From a virus, in the IMG/VR virus record IMGVR_UViG_3300002161_000007, positions 1 through 61,328 of that record: DNA of 61,328 nt, one strand, 5' to 3'. Positions 7,520 to 16,077 of this stretch are shown piece by piece. Position 1 is the first letter of the stretch; every line of letters starts with the position of its first letter. A program made the position numbers and the translations under genes. A model generated the notes under the pieces. That model saw only the letters and a list, made by a program, of their open reading frames with translations. It ran no database searches and was not told the origin of the DNA.

Positions 7520-9082
7520 GTGCTCACAGACGACGAACTAGACGAAAACCTCTTAGCGGAGGACATAGCCGAGGAACTGGACGAAACGTCCGCCGAATTC
7601 ATAGACGAATTGGTTAAACGCATTATTGTGTTTACCGAGGAGTTCTGTAATGTGGAATTGTTCCCGTATCAGATTCCTATTGCCTATCGCTTAATTGAAT
7701 CTGTCATCCTTGGTGACGGTGAAGAAATGACGGTAGTTGCCACACGCCAGTCAGGTAAATCGGAAGTGTTGTCTAACGTCATGGCATCACTTATGGTTAT
7801 CTTGCCTAAATTGGCAAGGGTATATCCAACATGGCTAGAAAAGTTTGAAAAGGGATTCTGGTGTGGTGTGTTCGCCCCAGTTGAAGACCAAGCAGATACT
7901 GTATTCAGTCGTATCGTTAGCAAACTAACAAGTGACCACGCAATTGAATTCCTCCTTGATCCAGAGATTGGTGACAAAGCAACATCAGGTGGTTCTCGTG
8001 GTAAGGGTCGCATTATCACCTTGAAGCATTCTGGTTCACTTTGCCGTATGCAGACCTGTAACCCAAAAGCAAAGATTGAATCAAAGACTTATCACTTCGT
8101 GCTCATTGACGAGGCTCAGGAAGCCGACGAGTACATGATTGCCAAATCAATTAAGCCGATGTTGGCGTTTAACAACGGAAGCATTTGCCTAACAGGAACG
8201 GCTACCCGTAACAAGTCTTATTTCTACAAGATGATCCAATACAACAAGCGACGCACCGTCAATGGTGGTCGTAAGTTCCGCCCATGTCACTTTGAGTATG
8301 ACTGGCGAGTCGCCGCCAAGTACAACCCTAACTATGCCAAGTTCATCGCTAAAGAGAAACTGCGTATTGGTGAAGATTCTGACGAGTTCAGAATGTCATA
8401 TGAAAACCACTGGGTGCTGGACAAAGGTATGTTTGTCACCGAAGAGCGCTTAGAGAGGCTCTACGACCCCTCTATGGCCCTTGTAAAGCAATGGTGGAGA
8501 ACACCCGTTGTGGTCGGTATTGACGTTGCCCGCTCTAATGACTCCACCGTAGTGACTGTTTGTTGGGTGGACTGGGATCACCCAGATCCATTCGGCTTCC
8601 ATGAGCACCGTGTCCTCAACTGGTTGGAAATCAACAACGAGGAATGGGAACAGCAGTACTTCCAGATTATTGACTTCTTGCGTAACTATGACCCTCTGAG
8701 AATTGGTATTGACTCTCAGGGTGTTGGTGGCGCTGTAGCCGAGCGTATGCAAATCCTTTTGCCCGATATTGAAGTTATTGCCGTGTCCTCAGACTCTAAG
8801 ACCCAACACGAAAGATGGGTACATCTTACCGAGTTGATTCAGAGAGAACAATTAATAATTCCAGGGCACTCAAAGGCTCGCCGTACTCGTGGATGGAAAC
8901 GCTTTAATCAGCAGATGAATGACCTTGAAAAGATCTACCGTGGTCCATATATGCTGGCGGCTGCTCCTGAGGAAAAAGGCGCTTTTGATGACTATCCAGA
9001 CTCTCTGGCTATTGCTTGCTCTATGACACTACACGATACTTTGCCTCAAATACAGGTGGCAGAAAATCCATTCTTTAAATGA
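7520..9082 (+). CDS. terL: Terminase large subunit
   Basis: A 520-residue DNA-packaging motor. The ATPase half has Walker A at residues 75-81 (TRQSGKS) and Walker B with D197/E198 (VLIDEAQ), followed by a TGTATR coupling motif. The nuclease half has RNase-H-like acidic residues D335 (VGIDVARSND), D398 (IGIDSQGVGG) and D490-494 (FDDYPDS). It docks on the portal, cuts concatemers and pumps DNA into proheads. The start is GTG; the nearby ATG at 7509 is out of frame. A TAGTCT at 7503-7508 could be a -10 box. The first 40 residues are very acidic. Confidence 0.93.
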   Translation: MLTDDELDENLLAEDIAEELDETSAEFIDELVKRIIVFTEEFCNVELFPYQIPIAYRLIESVILGDGEEMTVVATRQSGKSEVLSNVMASLMVILPKLARVYPTWLEKFEKGFWCGVFAPVEDQADTVFSRIVSKLTSDHAIEFLLDPEIGDKATSGGSRGKGRIITLKHSGSLCRMQTCNPKAKIESKTYHFVLIDEAQEADEYMIAKSIKPMLAFNNGSICLTGTATRNKSYFYKMIQYNKRRTVNGGRKFRPCHFEYDWRVAAKYNPNYAKFIAKEKLRIGEDSDEFRMSYENHWVLDKGMFVTEERLERLYDPSMALVKQWWRTPVVVGIDVARSNDSTVVTVCWVDWDHPDPFGFHEHRVLNWLEINNEEWEQQYFQIIDFLRNYDPLRIGIDSQGVGGAVAERMQILLPDIEVIAVSSDSKTQHERWVHLTELIQREQLIIPGHSKARRTRGWKRFNQQMNDLEKIYRGPYMLAAAPEEKGAFDDYPDSLAIACSMTLHDTLPQIQVAENPFFK

Positions 9083-9127
9083 TGCTAATCTAGTAACAAG
9101 AATAAAACCCCTATTACGGAGGCTTAC

Positions 9128-9529
9128 GTGAACGTAGCACCAGCACCACAATTCCCAGAGCGCTCACCGAACGTTTTTGAGCGTTCAATGGCGCCAAGCA
9201 TTCCAGGTAACCGTGGACCGCTTCGCTTTGAAGAAGGTGTCGCTACTGACACCGACGTGCCAAACGACTTTGCTCGTGGCGCATACTTTGATCCGACATC
9301 GGCTCCAGGTCGTCAGAACCACAACAACCCTGAAATGTTTTACAAGTACCCAGAAGAGACAATGCGTGAGCGTGCTCACGTAGGTTCGGCTTCATGGATT
9401 GAAGCCCCAACGGTTTTGAGCGAATTCGTTCAAGGCTCAATGGCTGGCGATGGAATGCCATCGTTTGAATACGAGTACAACAGCGGCGGTCATATGAACC
9501 GCATGAACCCAACAGTCGTTAACGACTAG
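9128..9529 (+). CDS. Pro/Asn-rich hypothetical protein
   Basis: A 133-residue protein from GTG behind a good ribosome site (ACGGAGG, 9118-9124). The sequence is low in hydrophobic residues and probably disordered, with many Pro, Asn and Met residues, ending GGHMNRMNP. Its style resembles the unknown proteins at 51950-56313. The 45 bases before it include TAATCT, a possible -10 box. Late-gene position suggests a virion or assembly role. No family recognised. Confidence 0.6.
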   Translation: MNVAPAPQFPERSPNVFERSMAPSIPGNRGPLRFEEGVATDTDVPNDFARGAYFDPTSAPGRQNHNNPEMFYKYPEETMRERAHVGSASWIEAPTVLSEFVQGSMAGDGMPSFEYEYNSGGHMNRMNPTVVND

Positions 9530-9531
9530 TT

Positions 9532-9990
9532 ATGGAAGGCGGCGCCGATGCAGGCGCCAGCACAACTGACAATGCTGTTGATGGTGGGGGGAGTCTAGGG
9601 ACTCCCCCTACTAATACCAGTTCAGGGATCGGCATTGGACAGGTTTATGCTGGTGCTGGATTCTTTACGGGAGCAATGAAATCCCGTAAGCAACACTTCC
9701 ACGAATCACAGCAACAGTACCGTCGTCCTGATTACGGGACGGGCGACCGAAACCCAATGGTTGGTCCTACACCTGGTCCTAAGGGTGGGATTGATATGCG
9801 TCGCAATATGTCAGGTCTTGGCGTAGGTTACGCCGATGCACTTGACTTGTTTAAGCCAATGCGATCTAACTTAAACAAAACTTCTACAGGTGTTCGTATG
9901 AACCACCGCCCACAAGACCCTATGCGTCGTCGTGCCCAAGGAACCCGTGCTTACGTAGAGTCCAATCCACAGAATGAGGATGGTATCTAA
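9532..9990 (+). CDS. Gly/Arg-rich hypothetical protein
   Basis: A 152-residue, Gly-, Asn- and Arg-rich product with little predicted fold. It includes SSGIGIGQVYAGAGFFTGAM near residues 31-50 and basic C-terminal segments (PMRRRAQGTRAY). It is coupled to the next gene by TAATG. It forms a set with 9128-9529 and resembles the 51950-56313 proteins in composition. Possible internal virion protein. Not recognised. Confidence 0.55.
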   Translation: MEGGADAGASTTDNAVDGGGSLGTPPTNTSSGIGIGQVYAGAGFFTGAMKSRKQHFHESQQQYRRPDYGTGDRNPMVGPTPGPKGGIDMRRNMSGLGVGYADALDLFKPMRSNLNKTSTGVRMNHRPQDPMRRRAQGTRAYVESNPQNEDGI

Positions 9991-10748
9991 TGGCTAAAGA
10001 TGGCGGAGAACTATACGTACCAGAAAACGCTGGTGAATTAACTCTTCCAACTGGTCGTGCTTTTGACCCTGTTGCCCATGGCTATAAGCGAGTACTTCCA
10101 AAAAAAGGAAGTAAAAACATTGGGGCTTGGGATCCAAATAATGACTTGGGTTCCCGTATGGATAAATTACACCCAAATCAATTTAGTCGCATGGTTCACA
10201 ACGTTACACATGCAGTAAAAACCGCTAGTCCAGAAGACGTTAAGTCTGGTATGGATTGGTACAAGCGTGCTCACGACTTTGCAACTGAAATTGGCAATGG
10301 CGATGTGCGCCGTGGGGCTGGCGCTATTGCAATATTGAGTGCACAAGTTGGTTGGAATGACAACCAACGGATGGCACGTCAATTAAGGGATACAGGAACT
10401 GCTAGTGGTGGTTTTGTAACGGGAAGACAGGTACGTCAGGCTCGTGAGGTTCTTGAAGGTTCTGTAGACCCAGAACAACACTTACCAATGGATAGAAAAA
10501 CTGGTAATTTCTTTAGAAACATTGTTAACCCAGATGACGCTAGAGGCGTAACAATTGATCGCCACGCCCATGACATCACGGTAGGTCGTGTGCTCGGTAG
10601 TGAAGATCGTGGTTTACAAACACCTACTAGATACAACACATTTGTTCAAGCACACCTTAATGCCGCTGGTCACCTTGGCATACTCCCGCATCAAGCACAA
10701 GCCATCGGCTGGGTAAACTGGCGCCGCCAGAGAGGAATCGTTGATTAA
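9990..10748 (+). CDS. Helix-rich phage protein, possibly DNA-glycosylase-like fold
   Basis: A 252-residue protein. The centre (DWYKRAHDFATEIG, AGAIAILSAQVGWNDNQRMA, then KTGNFFRNIVNPDD and VTIDRHAHDI) matches a pattern I know from uncharacterised actinophage proteins: a helical module followed by a helix-turn-Gly-lysine segment and an acidic residue before a helix. This layout recalls endonuclease III/HhH-GPD glycosylases. The glycosylase relation is inference only. It lies between virion-like genes and the head module. Confidence 0.5.
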   Translation: MAKDGGELYVPENAGELTLPTGRAFDPVAHGYKRVLPKKGSKNIGAWDPNNDLGSRMDKLHPNQFSRMVHNVTHAVKTASPEDVKSGMDWYKRAHDFATEIGNGDVRRGAGAIAILSAQVGWNDNQRMARQLRDTGTASGGFVTGRQVRQAREVLEGSVDPEQHLPMDRKTGNFFRNIVNPDDARGVTIDRHAHDITVGRVLGSEDRGLQTPTRYNTFVQAHLNAAGHLGILPHQAQAIGWVNWRRQRGIVD

Positions 10749-10750
10749 TC

Positions 10751-10987
10751 ATGACAGATGCATGGGCACTCATCATTGCCACTCTCATTACCACCCTTGC
10801 TGGAGCCATTGGAGCAGGGATTAAACAACTAAAAGAACTTCGTAAAGAAAACCGCAATGACCACGGAATGGTCATGCTTCATTTAAAAACTGTAAGACGT
10901 AGTGTTGAGAACGTGGGCGACAAAGTCCAATCTGTTTCTGAGCGTCTTGACAATCACATTGATTGGCACCTAGACGCCAAGAAGTGA
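10751..10987 (+). CDS. Small membrane protein with coiled-coil tail (holin candidate)
   Basis: A 78-residue product. Residues 5-25 (WALIIATLITTLAGAIGAGI) form one transmembrane segment. The rest is charged and heptad-patterned (VRRSVENVGDKVQSVSERLD), giving a coiled coil. This is the form of DUF2746-like mycobacteriophage proteins and some class III holins. It is far from the endolysin gene (about 4.5 kb). Holin function is possible but unproven. Confidence 0.6.
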   Translation: MTDAWALIIATLITTLAGAIGAGIKQLKELRKENRNDHGMVMLHLKTVRRSVENVGDKVQSVSERLDNHIDWHLDAKK

Positions 10988-10990
10988 TGC

Positions 10991-11020
10991 TAGGCACACC
11001 CGTGAATAGGGTGATAGGAT
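10991..11020 (+). promoter_or_regulatory. Candidate promoter for the HTH/phosphoesterase genes
   Basis: TAGGCA (10991-10996, four matches to TTGACA) and TAGGAT (11015-11020) are separated by 18 bases. The decamer GTGATAGGAT recurs at 55817-55826 just before another gene. The gap between 10987 and 11062 is one of the few without coding sequence in this region. Confidence 0.35.
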
Positions 11021-11061
11021 GTTCCTGACCGTAATCCTGAATTATAAAAGGTTAGGAACTT

Positions 11062-11361
11062 GTGAAACAAGAAGACCAGAAATCAAGTTTACTGGCGGAC
11101 CTACTCAGCCCGAGGGATAACACTTCGTCTGATACATGTAAGTTCACCCGTACTAAAATGAAAATGACTCCTGAAGAACAGGACGCCATAGACCAAGCCA
11201 TTGGACTCATTCGTGAGGATAACGGTTTAGGAAAAAGCAAAACCTACAGTGCATCATGGCTTACTAAGGTCATGCGTCAACATGGTTACAACGTGAGTAT
11301 TAGTACAATCCAGCGCCACGTCAACAAAGAGTGTTGCTGTTACCAAGGAGGCGCACAATGA
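11062..11361 (+). CDS. Helix-turn-helix protein
   Basis: A 99-residue protein from GTG behind AGGTTAGGA. The C-terminal part (YSASWLTKVMRQHGYNVSISTIQRHVN) reads as a helix-turn-helix with a recognition helix near residues 78-88. The extreme C-terminus has three consecutive cysteines (ECCCY). Its end overlaps the metallophosphoesterase start by four bases. HTH plus phosphoesterase is a recurring pair in actinophages. It may be a small-terminase-like or regulatory DNA-binding protein. Confidence 0.6.
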   Translation: MKQEDQKSSLLADLLSPRDNTSSDTCKFTRTKMKMTPEEQDAIDQAIGLIREDNGLGKSKTYSASWLTKVMRQHGYNVSISTIQRHVNKECCCYQGGAQ

Positions 11362-12512
11362 GTGAATTAGCAAAAGCATTAACAACAACACCACAAGATA
11401 AGACTAAGTTGCTTGGCAAGTTAGTTGAAATGCTTGAGAGCAAGAACATTGACATCAACGAAATTGGTGACATCAAACGTGTCAAGTTGTACCAAGCAAT
11501 GTCAAAAGACTCAGACGGTGAAGCACATATTCATGATCTCGCCGCAATTCAGTTTTCACCTAAGTGGGAAACTGGTCCAGAGTGGCCTGTTGTACAACAA
11601 GGTCCTGCAATTAAAATGCCAGTACCTAAAGCAAAAGTAAAAAAAGCATCTGAGTTTAAAATATGTGTTGTTGTTCCTGACATTCAGATTGGTTACTACC
11701 GTGGTCGTGATGGCACATTAGAACCAACTCATGATGAGAAGGCACTTGATGTTGCACTCAAGATCATTGAAGAGATGAACCCTGACACAGTCATTTGTGT
11801 TGGTGACAACCTTGACTTCCCTGAGATGGGTAAGTACTTGACATACCCTGCGTATGCACAGACAACGCAAGCATCAATTGATCGTGCAACAGTGTTCTGT
11901 GCACAAATGCGTGCGGCGGCTCCTGATGCAGAAATCGTATGGCTTGCTGGTAACCACGAAGAGCGTATGCCTAAATATCTTTTAGTTAACGCATCAGCCG
12001 CTTATGGTTTGCGTAAGGGAAACACCCCAGAATCATGGCCTGTTTTGAGTGTTCCATACCTCTGTCGTATGGATGACTTCAATGTAATTTACAAGCCAGG
12101 TTATCCAGCATCAGATTATTGGGTCAATGAGAAACTGCGAATCATCCACGGCGATCGTGTTAAGTCCTCAGGATCAACGGCGCACATCTATCTCAACAAT
12201 GAAAAGACAAGCGTTATCTATGGGCATATTCATCGCATTGAAACAGCATTTAAAACACGTGAAGACTTTGATGGTCCACGCACCATCATGGCTGCTTCAC
12301 CTGGTTGTCTTGCTCGGATTGACGGCGCCATACCCAGCACAAAAGGTGGGGTAGATCTTGACGGACGTCCGCTTACTCGCCATGAAAATTGGCAACAAGG
12401 CTTGGGTATTGTTCGTTATGAAGACGATAATCAGCATCGTTTCTCTTACGATGTAATTCCAATTTACAACGGTTGGGGCATGTACCAAGGTAAAGAATAC
12501 CAAGCAGACTAA
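11358..12512 (+). CDS. Calcineurin-like metallophosphoesterase
   Basis: A 384-residue protein starting at ATG 11358 behind AAGGAGG; an upstream in-frame ATG at 11331 is inside the HTH gene. Metal-binding motifs are in order: PDIQIG (D108; Gln110 replaces the usual His), GDNLD (D150), GNHEE (N199, H200), HGD (H264) and GHIH (H290, H292). The family includes Mre11-type nucleases and protein or nucleotide phosphatases. About 100 N-terminal residues are helical and unassigned. The D-x-Q variant is a notable departure. It sits in a packaging/head region, not with replication genes. Confidence 0.85.
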   Translation: MSELAKALTTTPQDKTKLLGKLVEMLESKNIDINEIGDIKRVKLYQAMSKDSDGEAHIHDLAAIQFSPKWETGPEWPVVQQGPAIKMPVPKAKVKKASEFKICVVVPDIQIGYYRGRDGTLEPTHDEKALDVALKIIEEMNPDTVICVGDNLDFPEMGKYLTYPAYAQTTQASIDRATVFCAQMRAAAPDAEIVWLAGNHEERMPKYLLVNASAAYGLRKGNTPESWPVLSVPYLCRMDDFNVIYKPGYPASDYWVNEKLRIIHGDRVKSSGSTAHIYLNNEKTSVIYGHIHRIETAFKTREDFDGPRTIMAASPGCLARIDGAIPSTKGGVDLDGRPLTRHENWQQGLGIVRYEDDNQHRFSYDVIPIYNGWGMYQGKEYQAD

Positions 12513-13144
12513 TGACAACGATTGTTGGAATTCAAGGTGACGGCTTTGCTGTGGTATGTGTTGACTCACGTATCTCCACCGTGTTCTCCGATGGTCTTGC
12601 TCAAACTGGAACACTTCGTGAAGGCTCCAGCAAAGTTGCCACTAACGGAAAGTACTTGTTAGGTGCGGCTGGGGATGTGCGTGCAATCAATATCTTGCAT
12701 CATGTCTTTCAGCCCCCAGCAGTTCCACCAAACTTAAAAGGTAAAAAACTAGATCAGTTCTTTACTGCCAAGTTCATTCCTGCGTTACGTGAATGTTTTG
12801 ACGCTCAGGGTTACTCAATACCTGACCTCAACGAAAACAAAGAGCATATTGCCGAGCAGGGATCCAACATTCTTGTTGTGGTCAATGGTGTTATCTATAT
12901 GGTTGATGGAGACTATGCGTGGTCATCTGAAGCCAGTGGTATCTACGCTATTGGATCTGGTGCCCACTATGCCCTAGGTGCTTTACAAGTCATGATGAAT
13001 AAAAAGAAATGGACAGCCCAGCAGGCTAAGACCAGCGCCCTCAAGGCTCTCAATATTGCGGCTCGGTTTGACCCCTACACGGGTCCCCCATACCAAACCT
13101 ACGTACAAGGTCAAGAAAGCATTAGAACCCGTAAAACGGTATAA
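12512..13144 (+). CDS. Proteasome-beta/HslV-like Ntn-hydrolase, possible prohead protease
   Basis: A 210-residue protein beginning Met-Thr-Thr-Ile-Val. Removal of Met would expose Thr as the nucleophile, as in proteasome beta and HslV. The mature-numbered D17 (VDSR) and K40 (SSKVA) match the catalytic Asp and Lys region, followed by LLGAAGDVRA like the family's GxAG segment. The IYAIGSGAHYALGAL segment matches the second conserved Gly-rich region. It lies just before portal, scaffold and capsid genes, where a maturation protease is expected, and no classical prohead protease is visible. Proteolytic function is well supported; the capsid role is inferred. Confidence 0.8.
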   Translation: MTTIVGIQGDGFAVVCVDSRISTVFSDGLAQTGTLREGSSKVATNGKYLLGAAGDVRAINILHHVFQPPAVPPNLKGKKLDQFFTAKFIPALRECFDAQGYSIPDLNENKEHIAEQGSNILVVVNGVIYMVDGDYAWSSEASGIYAIGSGAHYALGALQVMMNKKKWTAQQAKTSALKALNIAARFDPYTGPPYQTYVQGQESIRTRKTV

Positions 13145-13145
13145 T
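13140..13145 (+). promoter_or_regulatory. TATAAT -10-like hexamer
   Basis: A perfect TATAAT overlaps the stop codon of the protease gene and lies 26 bases before the small membrane protein gene. No matching -35 box is evident. It could drive the membrane protein, portal, scaffold and capsid genes. Confidence 0.35.
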
Positions 13146-13171
13146 CTCTTTGAACCTAATCAAGGAGACTT

Positions 13172-13453
13172 ATGAGTCAATTAAAGACCGCCCATGCAGA
13201 TGCCGCTATTAAAGGTGCCGCCCTCGGTATCCTAACGTTTGCCGCCGCAAAGTACAGCATCTCAACTGAATTGGTTGCATTGCTGTTGCCTTTTGTTGCT
13301 ACTGGTATTTCGCTGGTATCAACCAAAATTGGTCCTGCAAACACCACATTGCTTCTCAAGGTTGCTGAACAAGCAATTGCCGCCGCCCCTGCTAAAGCAG
13401 AACCAGCACCTGTTAAATCCGCAGCAAAGAAAGCCGCTCCAAAAAAGAAGTAA
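13172..13453 (+). CDS. Small membrane protein with Lys/Ala/Pro tail (holin candidate)
   Basis: A 93-residue protein behind AAGGAGA. Residues 10-27 and 31-52 (LVALLLPFVATGISLV) are hydrophobic, giving one or two membrane helices. The C-terminus is a positively charged low-complexity tail (KSAAKKAAPKKK). Small size, membrane helices and a basic tail match many holins. It lies between the protease and portal genes, away from the lysin. Confidence 0.55.
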   Translation: MSQLKTAHADAAIKGAALGILTFAAAKYSISTELVALLLPFVATGISLVSTKIGPANTTLLLKVAEQAIAAAPAKAEPAPVKSAAKKAAPKKK

Positions 13454-13492
13454 GATATTCATATCCTCCTTTTTTGTGGAAAGATATAACTA

Positions 13493-15190
13493 ATGGCTAT
13501 TGATTTTTGGTCACCCTCGTATCGTGCATCTTCAAGTGACCTCACAGTTGCTATCTCTCCGCTTGGATTGGTTGAACTTGCAGACGAAGAGTTTGAAGTT
13601 CATGGACCACGTCTAAACCGTTATTCTGCGGCTTGGGCGTGGTACCTAGGTCACCACTGGTCATACCGCCGTGAGATGGGCGAGTCACAGTTCTACATGA
13701 ACTATGTCCGTACCATGTCGGACTACATCACCAACTTCTGTTTTGGTAAGGGCGTTCAGTTTAAAGTACCTGAGCAAAACGGTGCTATCACCCCACACTT
13801 GCTCCATAAAGTTTGGGATCAAGATAACAACAAACATTATGTGCTTTGGGAAATGGGTCAACTTGCTTCGGTAACTGGTGATGTGTTCGTTAAAGTTGCT
13901 TACGAAGAACCATTTGTTGACAGCGTAGGTATTCCACATGAAGGTCGTGTGCGTGTTATTCCTTTAAACCCAGCACACTGTTTCCCTGAGTACCACCCGC
14001 ATGACCGTGACCGTTTGATTCGTTTTAAACTTAAGTATCGCTTCTGGGGGACATCACCAGAAGGAACTCGTCAAGTTTATACATTTACTGAGATCCTTAC
14101 TGACGACACTGTCCAGCAATTTATTAACGACGAATTAGTTGACCAATACGAAAACGTTCTTGGAACTATCCCTGTTGTACATATTCCAAACACATCAATC
14201 TCTTCGTCACCTTGGGGTCAGTCGGACATTTGGGACATCATCCCTCTCAACCGTGAACTCAACGAGAAGATGGTTGAAGTCTCAGACATCATTAACTATC
14301 ACGCCGCTCCTGTAACCATTATTACTGGCGCTAAGGCTTCACAACTAGAGCGTGGTCCTAAAAAGGTTTGGGCTGGTCTTCCTAAGGACGCAAACGTGTT
14401 CAACCTTGAATCACGTGGTGAGATGGCTGGCGCTTTGGAATACATCACTTTCTTGAAGCGCACCATGCACGAAATCACTGGTGTGCCTGAGACTGCTCTT
14501 GGTCAATTCCAGCCAGTATCTAACACTTCAGGTGTTGCTTTGGCTATCCAATATCAGCCAATGATGAACCGTTTTATGATGAAAAAGATTCACTTTACAA
14601 AGGGTCTTGAGCGTATTAACGAAATCATCATTCGCACGGTTGCTATTTTCCAGCCTGAGTATTTGTCGTATAACCCATTGCTTGCGGCTGAACCAGAGCC
14701 AGATCAACTCCCACAGTTGGATCCTGCTGACCCTGTCACTTACAAAACAACGGTGCACTGGCCTGAACCACTGCCTGTTGACCAACTCATCAAACTCAAT
14801 GAAGTTCAAGCCAAGATGGCTTTGGGTCTTGAGTCCAAGCGTGGCGCCCTTGCCTTGTTGGGCGAAGAGTTCCCGAACGAAAAGATGCTTGAAATCTTTG
14901 AAGAGTTGCAAAATGACGCCTTGGACCAAGGTGCTCTTGACATGATGAACGCACAGATTCAGCAAGCCATCATGCTTGCTACAGGAATGATTGCAGGACC
15001 AGAGGGTGCGTCTCCCGCACCTGCTCCTTCTGGAAGTGGTAATGTAACATCATCTAGTGATGGTAACTCTCCATTACCAGGTGTTGGTGGAGGTATTCCA
15101 CCAATTGAAGAAGAGATAGTAAACAAATTAGTTTCACGGGCATACGGAGCAAGGTTCGCCCAGCGCCGTAACCCAGACGAAGACAATTAA
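13493..15190 (+). CDS. Portal protein
   Basis: A 565-residue protein with the features of SPP1 gp6-like portals: an N-terminal alpha/beta wing, a central region with VVHIPNTSIS and WGQSDIWDIIPLNRELNEKM, and LTKRTMHEITGVPETALGQF-type residues before the helical clip and stem. The C-terminal 60 residues are Gly/Ser/Pro-rich. The dodecamer forms the DNA entry channel and binds the terminase. It is followed directly by scaffold and capsid genes, the usual order. The 39-base gap upstream includes a T6 run. Confidence 0.85.
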   Translation: MAIDFWSPSYRASSSDLTVAISPLGLVELADEEFEVHGPRLNRYSAAWAWYLGHHWSYRREMGESQFYMNYVRTMSDYITNFCFGKGVQFKVPEQNGAITPHLLHKVWDQDNNKHYVLWEMGQLASVTGDVFVKVAYEEPFVDSVGIPHEGRVRVIPLNPAHCFPEYHPHDRDRLIRFKLKYRFWGTSPEGTRQVYTFTEILTDDTVQQFINDELVDQYENVLGTIPVVHIPNTSISSSPWGQSDIWDIIPLNRELNEKMVEVSDIINYHAAPVTIITGAKASQLERGPKKVWAGLPKDANVFNLESRGEMAGALEYITFLKRTMHEITGVPETALGQFQPVSNTSGVALAIQYQPMMNRFMMKKIHFTKGLERINEIIIRTVAIFQPEYLSYNPLLAAEPEPDQLPQLDPADPVTYKTTVHWPEPLPVDQLIKLNEVQAKMALGLESKRGALALLGEEFPNEKMLEIFEELQNDALDQGALDMMNAQIQQAIMLATGMIAGPEGASPAPAPSGSGNVTSSSDGNSPLPGVGGGIPPIEEEIVNKLVSRAYGARFAQRRNPDEDN

Positions 15191-15241
15191 GGTTTAGAAA
15201 AACAGTTATTAACCGCCAAACAACCTATAAGGATAAGACAT

Positions 15242-16039
15242 ATGGCAAAGAACGTAGGTCCCGAAGGGGACATCATTACCGTTCCTGTAGACGCTCCAGC
15301 AGTGGAGAAGTTTGTAGAGAACGCTACTAAGAACAGCAAGATCTTCACGGAAGATGACGTGGAACAGATCCGCAAGCAGGAGAAAGACAAACTCTACAAG
15401 CGGATTGAAGAAGCCGACACCCGTGTAAGGACTATGGAAGAGCAGATGAGCCAGATCGCCGCAGAGCGTGAAGCCGCCCGCAAAGAAGCAGAGGAGCGTG
15501 CTAGTAAAGAAGCCGACATCCTGCGTCAACGGGAGATTGAAGAACTCAGCGCCAAGGACCTCCTTGCCAAGCGTGAAGAGGAATTCAACCAGAAACTGCA
15601 AGAGATTGACGGAGACTACAAGCGCCGCTTTGACGAGATTGAAGCACAGCGTCAAGCACAAGAGGCGATCATTGAAAAAGAGCGCCGTCTTCAAGAACTT
15701 GGGTCCTACCGCAACCGTAGGTTGGCAGAGGAACAAGAAGCGATCATTCCAGAATTAATAGACCTAGTGTCTGGTAATTCGGAAGACGAGATTGAAACAT
15801 CCATTAGTGTACTTCGTGACCGAAGTGCTGCTATTATTGAATCAATCCAACAAGCGACGGCGCAACAGCAAAGTCGTTTGAGAGGGGTGCCAGTAACGGC
15901 TCCCTCTGTAGGGCCAATGGAAACTCAGACGGAATACCAACAGTTGAATGCGGATGACATCCGTAACATGACAATGGATCAGTATGCGAAAATGCGTGAT
16001 CGGCTACTTAATGCCCGCCCCAATAGGGGTAGGTTCTAA
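15242..16039 (+). CDS. Scaffolding protein
   Basis: A 265-residue, highly charged protein. Residues 40-170 form a continuous coiled coil rich in Glu, Lys, Arg and Gln (for example EREAARKEAEERASKEADIL). The C-terminal 40 residues (DIRNMTMDQYAKMRDRLL) look like a capsid-binding helix. It lies between portal and major capsid genes, where scaffold genes are found. It would guide prohead assembly and then leave or be degraded, perhaps by the protease at 12512. No sequence-specific family motif is visible. Confidence 0.75.
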   Translation: MAKNVGPEGDIITVPVDAPAVEKFVENATKNSKIFTEDDVEQIRKQEKDKLYKRIEEADTRVRTMEEQMSQIAAEREAARKEAEERASKEADILRQREIEELSAKDLLAKREEEFNQKLQEIDGDYKRRFDEIEAQRQAQEAIIEKERRLQELGSYRNRRLAEEQEAIIPELIDLVSGNSEDEIETSISVLRDRSAAIIESIQQATAQQQSRLRGVPVTAPSVGPMETQTEYQQLNADDIRNMTMDQYAKMRDRLLNARPNRGRF

Positions 16040-16055
16040 AACCTATAACAACCAT

Positions 16056-16073
16056 TAATCCTTAGGAGGATTA
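16056..16073 (+). promoter_or_regulatory. Hairpin enclosing the capsid-gene Shine-Dalgarno
   Basis: TAATCCT (16056-16062) pairs with AGGATTA (16067-16073) around a TAGG loop. The ribosome site AGGAGG (16064-16069) is half in the loop and half in the 3' stem. The capsid ATG is at 16078. Folding could modulate initiation of the most abundant virion protein. Confidence 0.45.
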
Positions 16074-16077
16074 GAAC

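Noticed and set aside
9990-10748. Calling this gene a DNA glycosylase outright
   Set aside because: Only a general order of segments matches; a catalytic Lys/Asp pair cannot be confirmed by eye.
13454-13492. Terminator in the T6-containing gap before the portal gene
   Set aside because: The flanking A-rich and T-rich runs pair only imperfectly and no GC-rich stem is present.
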